Shown piece after piece: positions 28,001 to 34,782 of a stretch of DNA of 34,782 nt. Source of the DNA: Phoronis ovalis. Taxonomy: Eukaryota; Phoronida; Phoronidae. The stretch is taken from the NCBI GenBank assembly GCA_028565635.1, contig JAOXYB010018849.1:1-34782 (forward strand), written 5' to 3'. Every line of letters starts with the position of its first letter. Within the stretch, counting starts at the first letter, position 1. The notes under the pieces are model-generated. The model was not told the origin of the DNA, made no database searches, and saw only the letters and a list, made by a program, of their open reading frames with translations. A program made the translations under genes and the position numbers.

Positions 28001-31000
28001 ATTGTCCTTCTATGAAGTATCCAAGATGTGGTGGAGTTGAATCCACCAACAACGAGTTAGATACATGTGTAGCACATAGTCCAGCTGCATTGCACGAGGA
28101 CACGGTGGCCCAATATTCGTCACCATCAGCCATTTGTCTACCTCCTGCTAGAAAAAACGTTGCATGTGTGGCCGCGTCAATGTGTGAAGCGTCTACAGGA
28201 TGTTCGCCATCATGATGAGATTTTATGGATACGACATGTCGAGTAATTGGACTTTCAGAATCAGTAAATTCCCAGCCCACACGGACAATAGAGCGGTCAT
28301 ACTGAGTATTGGTTGCTCGCGACAAACCCTCTACATTAAAAAATGGAGGTCTAGAAACTGTTGGTGGTGATGTGTCTACCAGAAAGTAAGTGGAATATCC
28401 AATCACTTCTAAGTAAGCATTATTTACAGCTTTTACGGTGACATACAGTTTTTGACCAGACGGTAAATTTAAATCTGACCTCAAAACATCTTGAGATAGA
28501 TGAGCATATGTATACGATTCAACACTACAGTCTCCTTCACTTGTTCCAATACACCAGTCGTAATGGTGCAAGAAACTGTGCGGATCATGAAACCCAAACC
28601 AGCGAATAGTGATGGATTTTCTGAAAGAGCAACATTAAACGTATGATATGTCAGCCGTTCAAAACCTAAGAATCTCAACACGTTTTTTACACATACTGAT
28701 AAAGCAGTAAATATTTAAGAAAACTTTAATGCACATTGCTATAGTCAAAATATTCGTAAAACTATTCCGTGTATTATGTTACTTGATGTGTCTATGTAGC
28801 AATGAAATAAATGCTTACTGTTCAGCAACATAATTACTATGGTAATCATCACATCCAACTTTGACCATCCCGGGTAATGGAGGTGAATGATCAGGTATTA
28901 CTCCATTAGATGTCGCTCTCACACACATCTTCAAAATATTGCATGCTTCAACGGTGACGTAGTATTTAACACCAGGAACAAGTCGTGCGATAATAGAGTA
29001 CGCTGTAAATAAAAATACTTACAGCTTTACTATTCTACCGTTACCGTAAGTTCTTTTAAAGGTCATTACCTAACTGAGTAACTACAATACACAACTTCCT
29101 TACATAGCTGACTAACTTCCTAAAATGTTCCCAGCTAACTTGGACTGGCTATTCTTGGTAGTCAATTTAGGATATCATTTCCTGCGGTTGCTAGATTGAG
29201 AGACGGAGCATGGTTCGTATGCTGGAAGCAAGATTCCAGGAGAAGTAAAAAATAGCGTGGGTACAGATTTTTATAAAGGTCTAGCTGCTGATAAAATTGC
29301 AGACACATAATATTAGTCTTAAATCTGTTTATTGGTAACAAAATGTGAGCATTTATAGACCATGCTGAAATGGTATTACCTACAAACTAATATACTCATC
29401 TACATAATCTCACCTTAGGTGGCAGAGACAAATTGTGTTGAATGGCAATTAGCAATAGTATATCTGTCTAATAACAAGAGCCAGTCCAAAATTGGAAAAA
29501 TCTACCTACACATTTAGAATGCCAAACTAATTCAACAACATTTCACAGTAGAAGGTTTCCTCTGCACACAACTTTGTGAATGTAAGGCTACATGTATGTA
29601 CCTGTTACTGTTCCGACATGTTCAAACTTGTGAATATCAACTGCTCCTGATGAAGTACCAACACCAATTTTGTATTTAACTTCCGTTTCTGTATCCTGGA
29701 AGCCAACCCAGTGAGCTGATATCATATTTACATGTTGTTGGTAATTGATATCACCCTATAACGATAGTTTCGAATAAATTGTTAGCTTAGGACCATGCGT
29801 GTTTTTCATATAATGCTGTAGCGGGATTGTAACATACTTGTCGCATTCAGTTTTACCAATATTCTTAAAATAATACCTCATTTAGATGTGGTCCATCAAA
29901 AACAAGACCTGGTCTCGGTTCCGTTAAATCACATGTAAATTGTCGAGATCTCACAATAGTCGACAATCCAGCTGCATTGGTCACCTGAAAAGAATAACAA
30001 GAACAACTGGATTTGTATTGAAAAGTATTTTTAGACTGTAGATATACACGTGTGATAGAACATTTCAAGAAATTGTTGCAGAATTAAAAAACTTGAAAAT
30101 AAATTCATTCAAATAAACTTATTTTATTTATTTATTCCTAAAATGCTTTGTAGAAAATATAAGCTTTCATTTTACCTCGAGTTGCACATAGTAATGGTGT
30201 CCACCCAGCAGAGACAATCCACTGAAAATGATGAAATCGTGGCTCACTGCTTGAAATGCTGAAATGTCCTGACCATTTGCATGAGTACCGACGGCTATCT
30301 TATATTCCATCGTTGCACTGGCATCGTCTTTAAAGTCTCCCCAGTGAACTTCAAAACTATGACAATTAACAGCCGACAGATGTTGATAGAAAGATCCGAC
30401 GTGAACAAAACCTGCTTCAGGAGGCGTTGTATCTATTGTGACGCCATCAGAGACCGCTTGCGACATTAATCCCACATGGTCATAAGCTAAAATGTAACGC
30501 AGATGACAGGATAACAACCAATCTATATTCAGTAATAATAATAATAATAAGCGAAATAAAAAGTCCATTACTATGTAATATTCATGTACGTATTTAAAAT
30601 ACCATTTTAATGATTAATTATAGAAAACATTTTTTAAAAGTAAGTCTTACCAAATACTGTGACATAATACGTTTTTCCAGACTCTAAAGTTAAGTCATGC
30701 GCAATTGTTTTCTGGTCAAGACCGACGTTAGTATTTGATTTTATGTCTCTACTTCCAGGTGTAGTTCCTATAAAAGAAAAAGAAAAAACTGGACTGTTAT
30801 ATTGTATTGTAAGCTTGTATGCAGTGGGTGACTGATCTTGGCGGTACATGTAAGTTAAAACAGCAGTAATAGTTGATTAAATAAATATAAAAATCAAGTG
30901 CCTAAACTACGTGATAATCATGGGTACAAAACTATAAATTTATTTTTACTTCACTTACCAATTCCATATTCATAATATTTAATTCCAGTTGAATGATAAA

Positions 31001-34000
31001 TGTCACCTAGAGCTATTTCTTCAACATCTGTAAATCCATTCCAGGATATAATGAGTTCATATATGTTATTGCTAAATCCATTATCATTTCCAGTATGTAT
31101 AGTAACTTTGCCTGGAATCGGCGGTGTGGTGTCCAGGACAAAACCATTGCTGCATAAGGACAGCGTAGGAAGAGTTTCTGTTGACTTTTCCCGTACTTTG
31201 ACAGTCTCATTGCTATGAGCACATACATAATATCTTGTACCATGCTGGAGATTCAATCCTGTGAATGTAACGTAATTATCTACTGTGTGTATTCTGTCTC
31301 CGATACATTCTGTCATACCATGATCGCAGCCAAATGGCATCGGCATTGTGGCATTAAATGCGTCGACGGGATGATTAGTCAAGTTATACCTCCATTGTGT
31401 ATAATGATGTAATGCCGTTGGGTCCGTTGTAATCCACCATATATACCATGGGTACTTCAATCCTGCCATAGCAGCTGTTACTGATGTGCTAGCCTTCGTA
31501 TAATCCAAATCGAGTTTGTGCAAATCTCTTGCAAATTCTCCCAATATGGAACTATGAAGAAGACCTGCAATGAGCGGCAGGTCTTTTGGGTAGATGTCTA
31601 CAATACGGTGCCCCCCATCCAGCTGCTTGTCGCCGATAATAAAAGGTATGGGGCACGAGGACGTTCCTCTTGTTCCAGCTGGGCTTAGTCCCCTTACAGA
31701 GAAGTAAATCGACTTTAAAGGGACATGTTTCAACCGAAAAGAATATTCAACCTACAAAAATGTTTGCATAATACGATGCCAAGATACAAATTAGCATACA
31801 TAACGTACCAGAAGTTCATTTTGCACTCACTAAAGTTTTGTAACAATTGAAATAGCACGTGTTAAATATACATGTCATCATGTACATAAGCTATGATAAT
31901 AGAATTAAGCTACACACTCGACTAAGCTAGGTTCATACATTTGTACAATAAGTAAAGTACTATTCTTATGAAACCATAATAACGAATTTAAACAACCATA
32001 CCGTACAATTTCTTTAGGAAACAATGCAAAATGGAAATTAGATATTTCTTGGCAAGTCAAAACACAAATTATACATGTATATTTTATTCATAGGGTTCTA
32101 GTCTCACCTGTAATGTTGCCGTTCCAAATGCTATGGATGTATGTTGCCACGGAATAATTGTCCCGACGCCGTCCGGTTCTGAGGATATTGTCCACTGATA
32201 TTCAATTACTTGGGATTCGAGAGTTCCTTCGACGATATTAAATGTTTTCCATTGAGCAGTGATATTCATAAGTATGGCGTCTTTCACCGGAATAAATAAT
32301 CCTTGAGCTTCTATTGGCATTGTTATTATAGGTTCAGAGTATATTAGAACGCCAGTGCTAGATACTGGATCAAAACATTTTGAGTGGAAACACATCTTTA
32401 AAGAAACACGATACTGACGTCCGTTTACTAGTTTTAAATTGGAGAATGTATGTTTATTTCTTTTGCCAACACTTCGATAATCAGTAACCAGTCCACTCTC
32501 AGTGCAGATTACACTCGACCCCCCTTGTGTACATGTATCTTCTATGATGGCGACGTCATAGTGAGAGAATATCGTGTTCAGAGATCCCAAATGTTTCCAC
32601 CACGCTTGCAAGTGCAGACGAGAGACCTGATAATCAGCATCATTCGTACATGAGCTAGAGTTTTTACACACAGGACCGTCAAAAATGTTTAATTCATTTC
32701 GATGTTTGGATTGCTCAACAACGGTTACGCCATCTGACGACACAGTCACATCGCCACCCATTCCAGTAGCTCTGACTGTGAAATAGTACGTTACTTTGTC
32801 ATACAATGTGAGTCCAGTAAAGCAATGTTTTGTTAATGTTTCTTTAGATATAAATGCGGAGACATCGCTGACGCCTGATTGAGTTCCAACTGCTACCTCA
32901 TAGGTAATTCTGTCACGATGGTGATCGAAACCTGACCATTTAGCACAAAGTATATCGACTCCGAATTGATAATCCGCGTCAGGCTCAAAATCTGCTGGAA
33001 AATACGAGTCCACGTCATAGACGACTCCTGTCGACGGTGGAAGTCCTGATGCTACTTCAAAGCTGTCGGAAAAGAAAGTAGCGGACAATCCAGCAGAGTT
33101 AAATGGTTCCACTGCAAATCTATACGATTTGCCTTGGTCGTTATCATGTTGTCTGATGGTCTTGATGTCAAAATCTGCTCTATAAATTTCTATTATGCTG
33201 CCATTTATTATACTTCGAAATGACGAAACTTCTTCCATGTAAGCCGTTGTCCCTATAATGACGTAAGCTATATAAACAACAGAGCCGTTGTTGCTACAGG
33301 GAAATAAGTTATAGAATGTGGAATGTGAATACAATGAGCGTAGTTTCAGCGGACAAGCCGTATTACTTAGAATCTCCAATTAGGCAGTTGAAAGATAACA
33401 ATTATTCAGCATCTTCAAACAAAACCTGGGAGATTAGGAAGTAATATTTGCAAACAACTAAAAGCATTACGAGTATGTAATCAAATGTCAAGTTAATATT
33501 TACCTTAACTGCGATCTGATAGAAAAATGATACAACAATTAGAACTTATAGAGGTTCAGTGGTAATCTACGATATAAATGCCAAATATACGTACCCAAAG
33601 CCCACTTAAACTCTGTAATTGGATGTTCATCTTCGTTATCAAGGAAGTCGCTGCTAGTCCAGGACAGGTGCACCTGATTACTATCTATGGTGTGAGTAAG
33701 CAAAGAACTTAATTCTGGAGGAGTTTGATCAAGAACAATAGGTCCTATTGTTTCAACTGTCTCAAGTGACGCTTTGTTAATGGCTTTTACCATTACGAAT
33801 ACCCTAGACGCCTGCCCAAATGCAGTATGAAGTCGCTTGAAATGAGGTTTCATATTGGTTGAAGCATATCCAACGATATCTGGATTCACAGTGTTGGAAG
33901 CAGTTGTAGAAAAGCCAACTTCATAATCATTAATTTGACTTTCGGGTTCAACAAATTCCCAAGTAATTTCAAGTGAATCTTTGTGATGATAAATTGTTGT

Positions 34001-34699
34001 TTGTTGACCAGATTTTATGATTCCATGAGTAACAGAGAACGTAATAAATACGGGTGGTGTTGTATCAACTACCACACCATCAGTACATGACGGGGCAGAT
34101 GGTGATATGGCGTTATTCACTGCTATTACGCTGACGTAATACTTTCTTAAAGATGTTAATTGCATTCCAGTTGTAGTTTCTGTAGTTTGAGTTCCATTAG
34201 CATACAATTCTTCAGCCGTCCAGCAGCGATCGGCAATCATATATCTATTTTTAGAAATAATACAAGTACTAGTATTACTTAAATAATGTACTCTTGGAAT
34301 TATTGGTTAGTCTGCATAATAAATTATCTTAGTATTGCATATAGTTCTAGGTTATGTATGTACTTACTTATAATAGCGTACTCCACTCTCATGATCCACA
34401 AAACCCAACCATGTAGCTTGGGCCCTTCTATTACCTACAAAGTCAACATCCTTTTGACCAGCAACCCCATCCCATATGGTTCCATAAACTGGTGGAGAAT
34501 TATCTGCTAAAACTTTTAATTCGAATGTTTTTAAGAGTCTGGCTTCGTTGGTTACTTCAATTGTAAAAAAGTAGTCACGATTGTGGTCACCAATGTGAGT
34601 GTTTGTGGCAAGAATAGGGTTAAGGTCAAGGGCGTAGGAAAATATCTCGCATGGCCCAATTGAAGGACAATAGCACTGCTCTTCACCTGGGCATGATGT
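24213..34699 (-). CDS. Gene 2: tandem paralog of gene 1 (3' 12 exons in window, 5' end outside)
   Basis: Twelve exons between 34699 and 24213 splice to 7,452 nt (2,483 residues plus TAA) with no stop or frameshift. They correspond one to one to gene 1 exons 13-24, with identical intron phases. Eight exon lengths are identical (650, 1145, 793, 117, 311, 108, 154 and 184 nt); the other four differ only by multiples of three. The encoded part is the FN3-like repeat region; signal peptide, lectin and EGF exons should lie to the right of the window. The C-terminus (ending MKLP) has no membrane anchor. Both copies keep open frames, splice sites and cysteines, so both look functional. Divergence is moderate (26 of 39 residues identical in one small exon) except for a nearly identical tract described in the findings. 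Function is inferred only from domains: an extracellular, probably adhesive protein. Confidence 0.88.
25256..26533 (-). CDS. Gene 2 exon homologous to gene 1 exon 23
   Basis: 1,278 nt, phase 1-1, two codons shorter than gene 1. TVDNEPPLAGVVF, FIYDATPPEGILC, the atypical domain (GLYRLTVKTEPSC, IVLDLRDKHTHCEF) and CVWALG. Acceptor TTTTAATAG, donor TTAG|GTGAGT. Confidence 0.9.
26534..27058 (-). other. Gene 2 intron matching the gene 1 intron at 5317-5616
   Basis: 525 bp against 300 bp in gene 1. AT-rich, no feature seen. Confidence 0.7.
27059..28620 (-). CDS. Gene 2 exon homologous to gene 1 exon 22
   Basis: 1,562 nt, phase 2 in and 1 out, five codons shorter overall than gene 1. Repeats LVDTSPPTV, LVDSTPPHLG and LVDHSAPTV; the Cys-rich module is kept (HSCQVFSCQKVCSCGEYGH). 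Acceptor GCTCTTTCAG, donor GGAG|GTAAAT. Contains the nearly identical tract shared with gene 1. Confidence 0.9.
28819..29002 (-). CDS. Gene 2 exon homologous to gene 1 exon 21
   Basis: 184 nt, phase 1 in and 2 out, same length. GVKYYVTVEACNILK then PDHSPPLPGMVKVG. Acceptor TTTATTTACAG, donor AACA|GTAAGC. Confidence 0.88.
29003..29601 (-). other. Gene 2 intron matching the MITE-bearing gene 1 intron
   Basis: 599 bp. It lacks the GTGGGTAATCA terminal repeats, so the gene 1 insertion happened after duplication or was lost here. Confidence 0.6.
29602..29755 (-). CDS. Gene 2 exon homologous to gene 1 exon 20
   Basis: 154 nt, phase 0 in and 1 out, same length. SAHWVGFQDTETEVKYKIG then GTSSGAVDIHKFE. 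Acceptor ATCGTTATAG, donor ACAG|GTACAT. Confidence 0.88.
29877..29984 (-). CDS. Gene 2 exon homologous to gene 1 exon 19
   Basis: 108 nt, phase 0-0, same length. VTNAAGLSTIVRSRQFTC then LVFDGPHLNE. Acceptor TTCTTTTCAG, donor GAG|GTATTA. Confidence 0.87.
30176..30486 (-). CDS. Gene 2 exon homologous to gene 1 exon 18
   Basis: 311 nt, phase 1 in and 0 out, same length. TIDTTPPEAGFVHVG, VHWGDFKDDASATMEYKIAVG, GGHHYYVQLE. Acceptor ACATTTTAG, donor GAG|GTAAAA. Confidence 0.9.
30533..30550. repeat. TAA microsatellite
   Basis: Six TAA units in the gene 2 intron between exons homologous to gene 1 exons 17 and 18. A short ATT run at about 9683-9696 lies in the corresponding gene 1 intron. Confidence 0.7.
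30651..30767 (-). CDS. Gene 2 exon homologous to gene 1 exon 17
   Basis: 117 nt, phase 1-1, GTTPGSRDIKS ... LESGKTYYVTVF. Here the acceptor is an ordinary TAG after a pyrimidine tract, unlike the AAG in gene 1. By eye 26 of 39 residues match gene 1. Donor TTTG|GTAAGA. Confidence 0.87.
30959..31751 (-). CDS. Gene 2 exon homologous to gene 1 exon 16
   Basis: 793 nt, phase 0 in and 1 out, same length as in gene 1. Retains YPWYIWWITTDP, MPFGCDHGMTEC, YYVCAHSNET and VLDTTPPIPGKV. Acceptor TTTTTGTAG, donor ATTG|GTAAGT. Confidence 0.9.
32108..33252 (-). CDS. Gene 2 exon homologous to gene 1 exon 15
   Basis: 1,145 nt, phase 1 in and 0 out, same length as in gene 1. Motifs SYRFAVEPFNSAGLS, WSGFDHHRDRITYEVAVGT, the Cys unit (FDGPVCKNSSSC) and ISSEPDGVGTIIPW. 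Acceptor GTCATTATAG, donor CAG|GTGAGA. Confidence 0.9.
33595..34244 (-). CDS. Gene 2 exon homologous to gene 1 exon 14
   Basis: 650 nt, phase 2 in and 1 out, same length as in gene 1. Motifs VVDTTPPVFI, VLDQTPPELS and EFKWALG. Acceptor CTAAAAATAG, donor TTGG|GTACGT. Confidence 0.9.
34368..34699 (-). CDS. Gene 2 exon homologous to gene 1 exon 13
   Basis: 332 nt, phase 0 in and 2 out. Cys cluster TSCPGEEQCYCPSIGPC, then VLADNSPPVYGTIWDG and WLGFVDHESGVRYYK. One codon longer than the gene 1 copy. Acceptor TATAATTTCAG, donor AA|GTAAGT. First gene 2 exon visible in the window. Confidence 0.87.
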
Positions 34700-34782
34700 C
34701 TGAAATTATACAAAGCATATACCAAGTAGTAAAATCTAATTTTGTTTGGTTCTAATGAGATATAAAGCATTTATATAGTATA

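Overview
This window is animal nuclear DNA. It is AT-rich, the coding sequence is broken into many exons by short GT-AG introns, and it carries remnants of DNA transposons. No bacterial-style operon, rRNA, tRNA or CRISPR was seen. An invertebrate is likely, and a mollusc or other lophotrochozoan is my best guess. That guess rests on the gene family (SUEL lectin + EGF + many fibronectin-III-like repeats), the short introns and the base composition; no species marker was seen.

The window is dominated by two head-to-tail paralogous giant genes, both on the minus strand. Gene 1 (about 21875 down to 3007) appears complete. I could chain 24 exons, with every splice phase matching, into one reading frame of 10,002 nt (3,333 residues plus stop). 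The predicted protein is secreted. In order it has a signal peptide, a short pro-region ending in a furin-type site (RRHKR), a SUEL/rhamnose-binding lectin domain, three small cysteine-rich/EGF-like modules, about 550 residues of beta-rich modules, and then a long run of FN3-like repeats marked by 'D-x-T/S-P-P' and 'W-x-G-F-x-D'. No transmembrane segment or GPI signal is visible at the C-terminus. Gene 2 (34699 down to 24213) is the upstream paralog. Only its last 12 exons (2,483 residues plus stop) lie in the window; its lectin/EGF end lies beyond the right edge.

Layout: 1-92, the end of a MITE-like repeat; 93-3006, non-coding with a CpG-rich patch, a degenerate GTGAATGGTGAA repeat field and the gene 1 poly(A) signal; 3007-21875, gene 1, with a MITE in one intron and a hAT transposase remnant in another; about 21876-24212, the intergenic promoter region of gene 1, with a TATA box near 21960; 24213-34699, gene 2; 34700-34782, a gene 2 intron.

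The most notable observations are a start codon split by an intron (AT|G) in gene 1, a tract of about 480 bp that is almost identical between the paralogs and looks like gene conversion, unassigned cysteine-rich and Trp-rich modules embedded among the FN3-like repeats, and the transposon remnants. All splice models are inferred from sequence alone, supported by phase consistency and by the matching paralog.
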